Shown: positions 43,449 through 51,858, counted from the first letter of the stretch. The stretch is DNA of 64,000 nucleotides from Shinella sp. H4-D48 (GCF_022637395.1 NZ_CP093337.1:2340001-2404000); one strand, 5' to 3'. Notes: generated from the letters alone by a model not told the origin. Numbers and translations: made by a program.

Positions 43449-45113
43449 TTACATGTTCGGATAGACCGGCCCTTCGCCCCCTTGCGGCGGCACCCAGTTG
43501 ATGTTCTGGTTGGGGTCCTTGATGTCGCAGGTCTTGCAGTGCACGCAGTTCTGCGCGTTGATGACGTAGACGTCCTGGCCATCCTTCTCGACCCACTCGT
43601 AGACGCCGGCCGGACAGTAGCGCGTCGACGGGCCGGCGTAGATGTCGAGTTCGGACGTCTTCTGCAGCTCGGGATTCTTGACCTGCAGATGGACCGGCTG
43701 GTCTTCCTCGTGGTTGGTGTTCGACAGGAACACCGAGGACAGGCGGTCGAAGGTCAGCACGCCATCCGGCTTCGGATAATCGATCCGCTGGTGCTTGGCC
43801 GCCGGTTCCAGCGAGGCCGCATCGGTCTTGCCGTGCTTGAGCGTGCCGAAGAACGAGAAGCCGAGAAGCGTGTTCGTCCACATATCGAGACCACCCAGCG
43901 CCACGCCGATCGCCGTGCCGAACTTCGACCAGAGCGGCTTGACGTTGCGCACCTTCCTGAGGTCCGAGCCGATGGCGCTGTCGCGCCAGCCCTGCTCGAT
44001 CTCGATCGGCTCGTCATTGGCGCGGCCGGCCGCAATCGCATCCGCCAGCTTCTCGGCTGCCAGCATGCCCGACAGCACCGCATTGTGGCTGCCCTTGATG
44101 CGGGGCACGTTGACGAAGCCGGCCGAGCAGCCGATCAGCGCACCGCCCGGGAAGGACAGTTTCGGCACCGACTGGTAGCCGCCCTCGGTGATCGCACGCG
44201 CGCCATAGGACAGGCGCTTGCCGCCCTCGAAGGTGCCGCGGATCGCCGGATGCGTCTTGAAGCGCTGGAACTCCTCGAAGGGATAAAGGTAGGGGTTCTT
44301 GTAGTTGAGATGCACCACGAAGCCGACGGCGACCATGTTGTCTTCGAGGTGATAGAGGAACGAGCCGCCGCCGGTCTTCATGCCGAGCGGCCAGCCGAAA
44401 GAGTGCTGCACGAGGCCGGGCCTGTGGTTCTCCGGCTTGACCTGCCAGAGTTCCTTGAGGCCGATGCCGAACTTCTGCGGCTCGCGATCCTTCTGGAGGT
44501 CGAACTTCGCGATCAGCTGCTTGGCGAGCGAACCGCGTACGCCCTCGGAGATCAGCGTATATTTGCCGAGCAGCGCCATGCCGCGCGTGTAGTTCGGGCC
44601 GGGCTCGCCGTTGCGCTCGATGCCCATGTCGCCGGTGGCCACACCGATGACGGCGCCTTCGTCATTGTAGAGCACTTCGGTGGCGGCAAAGCCGGGATAG
44701 ATCTCGACGCCGAGCTCTTCCGCCTTGGTCGCCAGCCAGCGACAGACATTGCCGAGCGAGACGATGTAGTTGCCGTGGTTGTTCATCAAGGGTGGCATGA
44801 AGGCGTTGGGCAGGCGCACCGAGCCGGCCGGGCCGAGGAACAGGAAATGGTCGTCCGTGACCTCGGTCTTGAACGGATGATCGGCATCCTCGCGCCAGTC
44901 CGGCAGCAGGCGATCGATGCCGATGGGATCGACCACGGCACCGGAAAGAATGTGCGCGCCGACCTCCGAGCCCTTTTCCAGCACGACGACGGTAAGATCA
45001 GGATTGACCTGCTTCAGCCGGATCGCCGCCGAAAGGCCGGCAGGACCCGCACCGACGATCACAACGTCGAATTCCATGCTTTCGCGTTCGGGGAGTTCCA
45101 TTTCTTCGCTCAT
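43449..45113 (-). CDS. electron-transfer flavoprotein:ubiquinone oxidoreductase
   Basis: 554 residues, the normal ETF-QO length. It passes electrons from acyl-CoA dehydrogenases, via ETF, to membrane ubiquinone. The N-terminal FAD motif is VVIVGAGPAGLSAAIRL. The quinone/membrane region sits in the middle. A C-terminal 4Fe-4S cluster motif (RYCPAGVYEW, NAQNCVHCKTCDIKDP) has all four Cys. GAGGAGAG precedes the ATG. The final residues GEGPVYPNM are duplicated downstream at DNA level (43380-43405). Metabolic partner of the glutaryl-CoA dehydrogenase at 24640. Confidence 0.95.
   Translation of the reverse strand: MSEEMELPERESMEFDVVIVGAGPAGLSAAIRLKQVNPDLTVVVLEKGSEVGAHILSGAVVDPIGIDRLLPDWREDADHPFKTEVTDDHFLFLGPAGSVRLPNAFMPPLMNNHGNYIVSLGNVCRWLATKAEELGVEIYPGFAATEVLYNDEGAVIGVATGDMGIERNGEPGPNYTRGMALLGKYTLISEGVRGSLAKQLIAKFDLQKDREPQKFGIGLKELWQVKPENHRPGLVQHSFGWPLGMKTGGGSFLYHLEDNMVAVGFVVHLNYKNPYLYPFEEFQRFKTHPAIRGTFEGGKRLSYGARAITEGGYQSVPKLSFPGGALIGCSAGFVNVPRIKGSHNAVLSGMLAAEKLADAIAAGRANDEPIEIEQGWRDSAIGSDLRKVRNVKPLWSKFGTAIGVALGGLDMWTNTLLGFSFFGTLKHGKTDAASLEPAAKHQRIDYPKPDGVLTFDRLSSVFLSNTNHEEDQPVHLQVKNPELQKTSELDIYAGPSTRYCPAGVYEWVEKDGQDVYVINAQNCVHCKTCDIKDPNQNINWVPPQGGEGPVYPNM
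43453..43478 (-). repeat. 26-bp repeat, in-gene copy at the ETF-QO 3' end
   Basis: The coding copy of the direct repeat whose second copy is at 43380-43405. Confidence 0.85.
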
Positions 45114-45375
45114 TTTTCTCTCCTCGCCGCAACCCTCGAAAGCCGCGGAAATACCCTCTGGTGGACCCTCTCATGACAAATACCAGAAATCTTGTCGAGC
45201 CGTTCTGCGACAGAGCGTCCCCGCATTTGCGCATGAGGTGATGACACCGGTCGAATTTTTATTGACTTTAACGTAAACGTCAACCGCCGTAACGGATCCA
45301 AGCCGGCCTGTACTTGATTCTGGCATGCCGCGGGACTAGGCATGCGCAGCCAAGCTGTTTGCCCAAGACCTTTCC
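45114..45375. promoter_or_regulatory. ETF-QO upstream region with an ACGT-containing palindrome (45262-45284)
   Basis: Part of a 459-bp region without a firm gene (45114-45572). TTGACTTTAACGTAAACGTCAA is given only by its arms here: TTGAC at 45262 and GTCAA ending at 45283, with 18 of 22 positions symmetric. It is about 150 bases before the ETF-QO ATG and resembles operators of MerR-type regulators of branched-chain amino acid and fatty acid degradation (LiuR type), from memory. Confidence 0.4.
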
Positions 45376-45531
45376 ATGTACGAGATTATCCGAATGTCCG
45401 TACGAGACTTGAACGATTTCGGCGGCATGCTCCACCATATCGGAGGCAACCGTCGAGACGCCGGCTTGCGGCGCGCCCGCAGCACCAGAGCCGCCCTCGC
45501 CGCGGAAATCCGTCACATCTCGACAAAATAG
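45376..45531 (+). CDS. possible tiny basic protein
   Basis: 51 residues starting MYEIIRMSVRDLNDFGGMLH and ending AEIRHISTK; rich in Arg and Ala. No recognised domain, though the size and basic, helical character recall DUF1127-like peptides. No ribosome-binding site is evident and the codon signal is weak. May be spurious. It ends 41 bases before the SDR gene. Confidence 0.28.
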   Translation: MYEIIRMSVRDLNDFGGMLHHIGGNRRDAGLRRARSTRAALAAEIRHISTK

Positions 45532-45572
45532 GCCGATCGCGCCGAGCGGGCGCTCAATAAAAGGACAATACC

Positions 45573-46361
45573 ATGGATCTCGGCATCGCCGGCAAACGCG
45601 CCCTCGTTCTCGCCTCTTCCCGCGGCCTCGGCAAAGGCATCGCCGTTGCGCTTGCCCGCGAGGGCGCGCATGTGCTGCTGTGCGGCCGCAGCGCGGAAAC
45701 CTTGAAGGCGAACTGCGAGGCCATAAACGCCGAAGGCCCAGGCCGCGCGGACTGGGTGCAGGCCGATCTTTCGGACGACGGTTTCGTCGAGACGGTGGCG
45801 AATGCCGTTGCGGAGAAGCTCGGCAGCGTCGACATCCTCGTCAACAATTCGGGCGGCCCGACGCCGGGTTCGACCGAAGACATGAGCGTGGAAAAGCTCA
45901 CCACCTATTTCCAGTCCATGGTGTTGGGCATCATCACGCTGACGAACCGGCTGCTTCCCGGCATGAAGGAGCAGCGCTGGGGCCGCATCCTGACCGTCGC
46001 CTCCTCCGGCGTGATCGAGCCGATCCCCGGGCTCGCGCTTTCCAACACGCTGCGGGCGGCGCTGGCCGGGTGGTCGAAGACGCTTTCGGGCGAGGTTGCG
46101 CAATACGGCATCACCAGCAACCTGCTGCTGCCCGGCTCCATCATGACCGACCGCCTGACAAGCCTCGATGCCGCGGCCGCCGAGCGCAGCGGCAAGAGCG
46201 TGGAAGAGGTGCGCGCCGCCTCGGAAGCCGCCATCCCGGCCCGGCGCTACGGCACCGTGGCGGAGTTCGCCGCCACCGCTGCCTTCCTGTGCAGCGCTCC
46301 CGCAAGCTATGTCACCGGCAGCCTGGTGCGCTGCGACGGCGGAGCGGCAAGCTCGCTCTGA
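45573..46361 (+). CDS. short-chain dehydrogenase/reductase, atypical (no catalytic Tyr)
   Basis: 262 residues with an SDR Rossmann fold: cofactor loop ASSRGLGKGIA (in place of TGxxxGIG), DILVNNSGGPTPG (NNAG-like), catalytic-region Ser in TVASSGVIEP, and C-terminal GSLVRCDGGAASSL. Where YxxxK is expected it reads PGLALSNTLRAALAGWSKTL, with Ser/Asn in place of Tyr. This matches a known SDR subgroup of beta-ketoacyl-reductase-like proteins without the canonical Tyr, so the activity is uncertain. AAGGA precedes the ATG. Confidence 0.88.
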   Translation: MDLGIAGKRALVLASSRGLGKGIAVALAREGAHVLLCGRSAETLKANCEAINAEGPGRADWVQADLSDDGFVETVANAVAEKLGSVDILVNNSGGPTPGSTEDMSVEKLTTYFQSMVLGIITLTNRLLPGMKEQRWGRILTVASSGVIEPIPGLALSNTLRAALAGWSKTLSGEVAQYGITSNLLLPGSIMTDRLTSLDAAAAERSGKSVEEVRAASEAAIPARRYGTVAEFAATAAFLCSAPASYVTGSLVRCDGGAASSL

Positions 46362-46501
46362 GCCGCCGCCCTCCCCTTGCCATCGGCCGCGGCCTGTGCC
46401 ATCTGGCGCGCTCTCCAAAATCAGGGCGCACCTGACGCGCCTCCTCGCACGGGGCCAACTGCCCCGGTTCAATCCATTTTTGCAATGACAGGGGCACGGC
46501 A

Positions 46502-47794
46502 ATGGCACGGGCACTCGGCCTCGATTTCGGCACGACCAATACCGTCATGGCGCTGGCCACCGGCGACAACGACACACAATCCATGCGCTTCGAAAGCAGC
46601 GCCGGCATTACCGACACGATGCGCACGGCGCTTTCCTTCATGAAGGATCCGGTGGTTGGCGCGCAGGCGTTGAAGGTCGAGGCCGGCCAGGCGGCGATCC
46701 GCCAGTTCATCGACAATCCCGGCGACTGTCGTTTTCTCCAGTCGATCAAGACGTTTGCGGCAAGCGCGCTCTTCCAGGGTACGCTCGTCCACGCGCGCCG
46801 CCACAGCTTCGACGACCTGATGGAAATCTTCCTGCGCCGCCTGAAGACCTACGCCGGCGACGGATGGCCTGCGGACGTATCGCGCGTGATCGCCGGCCGG
46901 CCGGTGCAGTTCGCCGGTGCAAGCCCCAACCCGGACCTCGCAATCGAGCGCTACAACGCGGCACTGACGAAGCTCGGCTTTCCGGAAATCCACTATGTCT
47001 ATGAGCCCGTCGCGGCCGCCTATTATTTCGCGCAGACGCTGAAAACCGATGCCACCGTTCTCGTCGCGGATTTCGGCGGCGGCACCACGGACTATTCGCT
47101 CATCCGCTTCGAGCGGCAGGCAGGACGGCTGACGGCAACGCCGATCGGCCACTCCGGCGTCGGCGTCGCGGGCGACCATTTCGATTCCCGCATGATCGAG
47201 CATCTCGTGGCACCGGAAATCGGCAAGGGCTCGCACTTCAAGAGTTTTGACAAGGTGCTGGAAGTGCCCTCGGGCTACTATGCCAACTTCTCGCGGTGGA
47301 ACCAGCTGTCGATCTTCAAAACGACGCGCGAATTCTCTGACCTCAAGTCGCTGGTGCGCTCGGCACTGGAGCCTGAAAAGCTGGAACTCTTCATCGATCT
47401 CGTGGACCATGACGAGGGCTACCCGCTCTATCAGGCGATTTCTGCCACCAAGATGGCGCTGTCGGCAGACGAGGAAGCGGCATTCCACTTCCCGCCGCTC
47501 GGAGCCGCGGGGCGCAAGACGGTGAAGCGCGCCGATTTCGAACAATGGATTGCACCGGACCTTGCCCGCATCGAGGGTGCGCTCGACGAAGTGCTGGAGA
47601 AGACCGAAACGCCGGCTTCGGCCGTCGACAAGGTGTTTCTCACCGGCGGCACATCCTTCGTGCCTGCGGTGCGCGGGATCTTCACGCGCCGCTTCGACGG
47701 CGACAAGATCGAAAGCGGCGGCGAGCTTCTGTCTATCGCCCACGGTCTCGCCCTGATCGGCGAAAGCGACGACATCGCAACGTGGGTAGCATGA
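46502..47794 (+). CDS. Hsp70-family chaperone-like ATPase (YegD type)
   Basis: 430 residues, only the actin-like ATPase part of Hsp70 with no substrate-binding domain, as in YegD. Motifs: phosphate-1 LGLDFGTTNTVMAL (residues about 5-18), EPVAAAYYFAQ, phosphate-2 LVADFGGGTTDYSLI, and adenosine motif VFLTGGTSFVPAVRGIF. Function is not established. AGGGG precedes the ATG. It is followed after 44 bases by a uracil-DNA-glycosylase family gene in the same direction. Confidence 0.9.
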   Translation: MARALGLDFGTTNTVMALATGDNDTQSMRFESSAGITDTMRTALSFMKDPVVGAQALKVEAGQAAIRQFIDNPGDCRFLQSIKTFAASALFQGTLVHARRHSFDDLMEIFLRRLKTYAGDGWPADVSRVIAGRPVQFAGASPNPDLAIERYNAALTKLGFPEIHYVYEPVAAAYYFAQTLKTDATVLVADFGGGTTDYSLIRFERQAGRLTATPIGHSGVGVAGDHFDSRMIEHLVAPEIGKGSHFKSFDKVLEVPSGYYANFSRWNQLSIFKTTREFSDLKSLVRSALEPEKLELFIDLVDHDEGYPLYQAISATKMALSADEEAAFHFPPLGAAGRKTVKRADFEQWIAPDLARIEGALDEVLEKTETPASAVDKVFLTGGTSFVPAVRGIFTRRFDGDKIESGGELLSIAHGLALIGESDDIATWVA

Positions 47795-47838
47795 GGGCGG
47801 TGCTTTCCTCCGCGCCGCCGCTTCGCTAAGGTGCGGCC

Positions 47839-48699
47839 ATGAACACCGCCAGCGACCTTCATCCCGAGCAGCTTCGTGCGCTTCTGCATTTCTATGCGGA
47901 TGCGGGCGTCGACTGGCTGCTGGAGGAAGAGGCTGTCGACCGCATAGCCGAATTCGAGGCGATGCGCGCGGCACGCGGCATGCCGGCCCGGCAAGAGGCC
48001 CCACCGGAGCCGCAGCGGCCTACAAGGCAGGCGCCGCAACGGCAGGAGCAGCCCCGCCCCGCCGCGCCGGCCCCCATGCCGAACGTCGCGATCCCGGACG
48101 GCCAGGCGGTCGCGGAAGCGGAGTTTGCCGCCAGCAGCGCCCGCTCGCTGGAGGAACTGCGCACGGCGATGGAAGCCTTCAACGGCTGCAACCTGAAGAC
48201 TAGCGCGCGCTGCCTCGTCTTTGCCGAGGGCAATGCCAAGCCCGCCGTCATGGTGATCGGCGCCATGCCGAATGCCGAAGACGACCGCGACGGCCAACCC
48301 TTCTCCGGCCGGCAGGGCGCGATGCTGGACCGCATGCTCGCCGGTATCGGATTGACGCGTGCCGAGATCCTGTTGACCAATATCGTGCCGTGGCGGCCGC
48401 CGGGCAACCGCCCGCCATCGCAGCGCGAGGCCGATATCTGCCGGCCGTTCATCGAACGCCAGATCGCGCTGGCCGAGCCGAATCACCTGCTCGTTCTCGG
48501 CAATTTCGCTGCCCGTTTCCTGTTCCGGTCGAACGATACGATCCATCAGCTCCGTGGCGAATGGCGTGAAATCGAAGTTTCGGGCAGAACCATCCCCGCT
48601 TTTGCGACATTGCATCCGCAGGATCTGGTCACCGCGCCGATCAGCAAGCGGCTGGCCTGGCTGGACCTGCTCGCTTTTCGTGCAGGGCTGCAAGACTAG
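47839..48699 (+). CDS. uracil-DNA glycosylase superfamily protein (family 4-like)
   Basis: 286 residues. A Pro/Gln-rich linker (about 50-85) separates a short N-terminal part from the UDG domain (about 105-285). The domain shows CNLKTSARCLVFAEGN (two Cys, Fe-S candidates), VIGAMPNAEDDRDGQPFSGR (motif A region), NIVPWRPPGNRPPSQREADI and a following Cys, then HLLVLGNFAARFLF and FATLHPQDLV (motif B-like His). Family-4 enzymes use a 4Fe-4S cluster to excise uracil. MPNAEDD differs from the usual APG-x-x-ED. AAGGTG precedes the ATG. Confidence 0.87.
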   Translation: MNTASDLHPEQLRALLHFYADAGVDWLLEEEAVDRIAEFEAMRAARGMPARQEAPPEPQRPTRQAPQRQEQPRPAAPAPMPNVAIPDGQAVAEAEFAASSARSLEELRTAMEAFNGCNLKTSARCLVFAEGNAKPAVMVIGAMPNAEDDRDGQPFSGRQGAMLDRMLAGIGLTRAEILLTNIVPWRPPGNRPPSQREADICRPFIERQIALAEPNHLLVLGNFAARFLFRSNDTIHQLRGEWREIEVSGRTIPAFATLHPQDLVTAPISKRLAWLDLLAFRAGLQD

Positions 48700-48911
48700 G
48701 CATTTCATGCATGCCATATTTTTCAATTACTTAACGATACACGCTGAATGAGGATCAATCGCGGTGCCGCGATTCTGCCTCAAGCATGAACAAAATGTTT
48801 CGCCAGCCATGCGAATTGCACATATCTGCCGGGCGGAATGTCGCATTGCAAAATCCATGTTGCGGCGCAATATACAGGCATGGGAGGGACAGGATTTAAG
48901 GAACTGAACCC

Positions 48912-49088
48912 ATGACCGCCCGTTTTCGGCCCATCCACTCGAGCTTTGAGACGCTCCGCCATTCCGGTCTTCGCACCGGCCGTGGCTTCGGCGGCATCTG
49001 CGCGCCGGCCAACGAGCAGCTTACGGCCATCGGCTTTTCCCGCATCAACCGTCCTGCCCAGCTCTTCGCCGAGTTCGTCACACGCTGA
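48912..49088 (+). CDS. tiny hypothetical protein
   Basis: 58 residues starting MTARFRPIHSSFETLRHSGL and ending INRPAQLFAEFVTR, with a DUF1127-like phrase EQLTAIGFSRI. AAGGA lies 9 bases before the ATG. No membrane segment. It is followed 52 bases later by another tiny ORF with its own ribosome-binding site, so the two may be co-transcribed. Confidence 0.45.
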   Translation: MTARFRPIHSSFETLRHSGLRTGRGFGGICAPANEQLTAIGFSRINRPAQLFAEFVTR

Positions 49089-49140
49089 TGCGGATCGGGT
49101 GCGTGAGAGCGTGCCCGGCAGATGCACACAGGAGCAAGCC

Positions 49141-49284
49141 ATGCTGAAATTTCGCCGACTGGTTTCCGATATCGCCGATATCCGTGCGGCCGTGAATGCC
49201 GCACGCGAATATTCGGTACTGGCATCGCTGCCGCGCGACGCTGCCCAGCGGCATGATCCGCTGAAGGCCTTCCTGCCGAACTGA
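49141..49284 (+). CDS. tiny hypothetical protein
   Basis: 47 residues, MLKFRRLVSDIADIRAAVNA then AREYSVLASLPRDAAQRHDP and FLPN after a short break. The amphipathic helical N-terminus resembles small DUF1127-type regulators of rhizobia, but the terminal LxxIGL signature is absent. AGGAG lies 8 bases upstream of the ATG. Confidence 0.5.
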   Translation: MLKFRRLVSDIADIRAAVNAAREYSVLASLPRDAAQRHDPLKAFLPN

Positions 49285-49330
49285 CCGGCTTTGTCCATGG
49301 CCAAAAGCCGTGATATGATCTCTGCCGTGA

Positions 49331-49470
49331 GGAGGTGAGACGCCTTTCCTTCCGGTAGAGACTAGGCCGAAGCCCGATCTCCGTTCTGTTATCGGCTTAC
49401 TGTCAGAGTCAGGCGCCAACCGAACAGTCTGACAATAACCGAAACCCGGATTCTCAAGCGTGTAACCTCC
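49331..49470. ncRNA. candidate structured RNA with a three-way junction (strand uncertain)
   Basis: P1: GGAGGT (49331-49336) with ACCTCC (49465-49470), extended by ACGC (49340-49343) with GCGT (49458-49461). P2 hairpin 49353-49383: CGG/CCG, AGA/TCT, GGC/GCC around a CGAA tetraloop. P3 hairpin 49392-49442: 7 bp TGTCAGA/TCTGACA, then 3 and 4 more pairs with one mismatch and one bulge. A further 7-bp hairpin TGCCGGG/CCCGGCA follows at 49479-49498. P1 pairs a Shine-Dalgarno-like with an anti-Shine-Dalgarno-like strand. It could be a leader of the MFS gene at 49643 or an independent sRNA on either strand. I cannot assign an RNA family. Confidence 0.45.
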
Positions 49471-49642
49471 TTTCGGTATGCCGGGCATGCACCCGGCACT
49501 TCCTTCACAACATTGCTCCTCCGAGAAACCCTCCGCACTCCGGAAAATCTTCCTGGTTACGCCAGCGATTGTCGCCATGGACAGAGCATGGCCGGCGCAA
49601 TAGAGCGACATTCTGAAACTGGATGCCTTTCGCGGAGCCCCC

Positions 49643-50929
49643 ATGCTGGCAAGCCTTGTCTCCATTCTGAGCCTGATGCTGTCCACCCTCCTGATGATGG
49701 TGGCCTTCGGCTTGCAAAGCTATGTCGTGCCGGTGCGTGCCGTCGCGGAGGGCTGGTCGACGCAGACCATCGCCATGATCGCTACCGGCTACACGGTCGG
49801 CTTCACGCTTTCATGCATCGTCACGCCGAAGTTCGTGCTGCTCGTCGGCCATGTGCGCGTCTTCGTGGCGCTCATCACGCTTCTCGCCATCGGCATCCTG
49901 CTCTGCGCGCTGGTGGTGGACTGGCGGGCGTGGATGCTGTTTCGCGCTGTATCGGGTTTTGCCATCGCTGGCAGCTATCTTATCATCGAAAGCTGGCTCA
50001 ACGAGCGCGTCACGAACGACAACCGCGGCTCGATCTTCTCCGTCTATCTCATCACCACTATGGTCGGAACGATCGGCGGACAGTATCTCGTGCCGCTCGG
50101 CGATCCCACCAACACCTCACTCTTCATTCTCTGCGGCATAATCTTTTCCGTGGCGCTGCTGCCGACCGCGCTGACCTCTTCCCCGCTGCCGGCCCCGCCG
50201 ACGCAGGCACGCTTCAACGTGCCGACGCTCTATCGGCGCTCGCCCGTCGCTGTCATCGGTGCCTTCCTTGCCGGTGCGCTTTCCGGCGCGTGGCTCAATC
50301 TCGGCGGCGTGTTCACGCAGCGCACGGGACTTTCCACCGCCGAGGGTGCGACGCTACTCGCCTCGGTGCTCATCGGCAGCGCCCTGTCACAAATTCCCAT
50401 CGGACGCGCATCCGACCGGATGGACCGACGGCGCGTCATGGTCGCCTGCGGAGCGTTCGGTGCGCTCTCCTGCGCCGTCATGGCCGCCGTTTCCGGCGGG
50501 CCGCCGGTGCTGCTCTACGCGGTGGCAGCCTGCGTCGGTGCGGTGATCTTCCCGATCTACGCGCTGAATGTCGCCCATGCGAATGACCTTGCCCAGCCGG
50601 ACGAATATGTCGAGGTTTCCTCAGGCATGATGATCGTCTACGGCGTCGGCACGATTTCGGCTCCGATCATGGTGGGGCCGATCATGGACCGGTTCGGCCC
50701 CGGCTCCCTCTTTGTCGTGCTGGCCTGCTATTTTGCCCTCTACAGCGCCTATGCCGCCTGGCGCATCAGCCGCCGCGAGGAGAATGATGGCCTTGTCGTC
50801 AAGACGGACTTCCAGGCTATGGCGGTACAGCCGCTTGGCGCCGACGCCGCCGCTGCCGCCTTGCAGCCCGACGCGCCGACGGAGGAGCCGATGGAAGACA
50901 CCACGACGCCGGAATGGCGTCAGCCCTGA
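49643..50929 (+). CDS. MFS transporter (YcaD-like)
   Basis: 428 residues, 12 predicted helices. The signatures YLIIESWLNERVTNDNRGSI (loop 4-5) and IPIGRASDRMDRRRVMVACG (loop between helices 8 and 9) mark the YcaD/CynX-like MFS group. The C-terminal tail (about 375-428) is polar and Glu/Pro-rich, probably cytoplasmic. GGAG precedes the ATG. Its last 10 bases overlap the end of the convergent EamA gene. Substrate unknown. Confidence 0.88.
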   Translation: MLASLVSILSLMLSTLLMMVAFGLQSYVVPVRAVAEGWSTQTIAMIATGYTVGFTLSCIVTPKFVLLVGHVRVFVALITLLAIGILLCALVVDWRAWMLFRAVSGFAIAGSYLIIESWLNERVTNDNRGSIFSVYLITTMVGTIGGQYLVPLGDPTNTSLFILCGIIFSVALLPTALTSSPLPAPPTQARFNVPTLYRRSPVAVIGAFLAGALSGAWLNLGGVFTQRTGLSTAEGATLLASVLIGSALSQIPIGRASDRMDRRRVMVACGAFGALSCAVMAAVSGGPPVLLYAVAACVGAVIFPIYALNVAHANDLAQPDEYVEVSSGMMIVYGVGTISAPIMVGPIMDRFGPGSLFVVLACYFALYSAYAAWRISRREENDGLVVKTDFQAMAVQPLGADAAAAALQPDAPTEEPMEDTTTPEWRQP

Positions 50930-51858
50930 GGCGTGACGTGCTTGCGCGCCGCGCGCCGCTGCAGACCCAGACGGTGTTCGCGCAGGATGATGAAGATGCC
51001 GGCGCTCACCACGATGGCCGTGCCGATCAGCATCGCTGACGTCGGGATGTCATCGAACAGGAAATAGCCTACCGCCAGCCCGAGAACGATCGAGGTGTAT
51101 TCGAAGGGCGCGATGGTGGAGACGTCGGCATAGCGGTAGCTTGCCGTCAGCAGGAGCTGTGCGACCCCGCCGCAGAAGCCGGCCATTGCCAGAAGGCCGA
51201 GCGCCTCCCAGCCGAGCGCATTCCAGCCGAAGGGCAGCGTGGCGAGCGAAAAGACGGAGGCCGAGAGCGAGAAATAGAGCACGATCGTATGCGTGCGTTC
51301 CGTCTTCACGAGCTTTCGGACCAGCACCATCGCCACCGCGCCGAGTGTCGCGGATAGCAGTACCGCGAGCGCGCCCATCGCCTCCGCCGAGCCGACGCCG
51401 CCCTCGCGGAACAGGGTCAGCCGCGGCCAGGTGATGATGAAGACGCCCGTCAGCCCGACGAGCACCGCCGACCAGCGATAGATGCCGACCTTTTCCTTGA
51501 GGAAAACCGCCGCGATGACGACGGCGATGAGCGGCATGGCATAGCCGATGGCGATGGCCTCCGGCAGCGGCAGGTGCACGAGGCCGTAGAAGCCGAAGCC
51601 CATAGCCAGGATGCCGACGAAACCGCGCTTCAGGTGGCCCATGACATCGCGGGTACGGAAGGCATCGACGAGCTGTCCCTTGAACGCCAGGAAGACGACG
51701 ATCGGCACCATGGCGAAGGCCGAACGCAGGAAGGTGATCTGCCCGGCCGCCATATCCTTGCCCGCCGCCTTGATCAGCGTGGACATGCACAGGAAGATCA
51801 CAACGGAAGCGATCTTGAGGAAAATACCCCTCATGGGGTCGTGGTGCGGCATATCCAT
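50920..51858 (-). CDS. DMT-superfamily (EamA) transporter
   Basis: 312 residues with ten predicted helices in two EamA halves: MSTLIKAAGKDMAAGQITFL (half 1, helix 1-2 region), LPLPEAIAIGYAMPLIAVVI, and APFEYTSIVLGLAVGYFLF (half 2). The family exports amino acids, purines or other metabolites. The short Arg-rich C-terminus is cytoplasmic. Start 51858, with an in-frame alternative at 51852 (MPHHDP). Confidence 0.87.
   Translation of the reverse strand: MDMPHHDPMRGIFLKIASVVIFLCMSTLIKAAGKDMAAGQITFLRSAFAMVPIVVFLAFKGQLVDAFRTRDVMGHLKRGFVGILAMGFGFYGLVHLPLPEAIAIGYAMPLIAVVIAAVFLKEKVGIYRWSAVLVGLTGVFIITWPRLTLFREGGVGSAEAMGALAVLLSATLGAVAMVLVRKLVKTERTHTIVLYFSLSASVFSLATLPFGWNALGWEALGLLAMAGFCGGVAQLLLTASYRYADVSTIAPFEYTSIVLGLAVGYFLFDDIPTSAMLIGTAIVVSAGIFIILREHRLGLQRRAARKHVTPQG

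Noticed and set aside
43428-45176. Long plus-strand frame opposite the ETF-QO gene
   Set aside because: ETF-QO has a complete FAD motif and 4Fe-4S cysteines on the minus strand, so this frame is a shadow.
49078-49686. Minus-strand open frame of about 200 codons spanning the tiny ORFs and the structured-RNA region
   Set aside because: It crosses several strong hairpins, has no ribosome-binding site and no domain. The long hairpins explain its odd peptide runs. It is better viewed as a structured RNA region.
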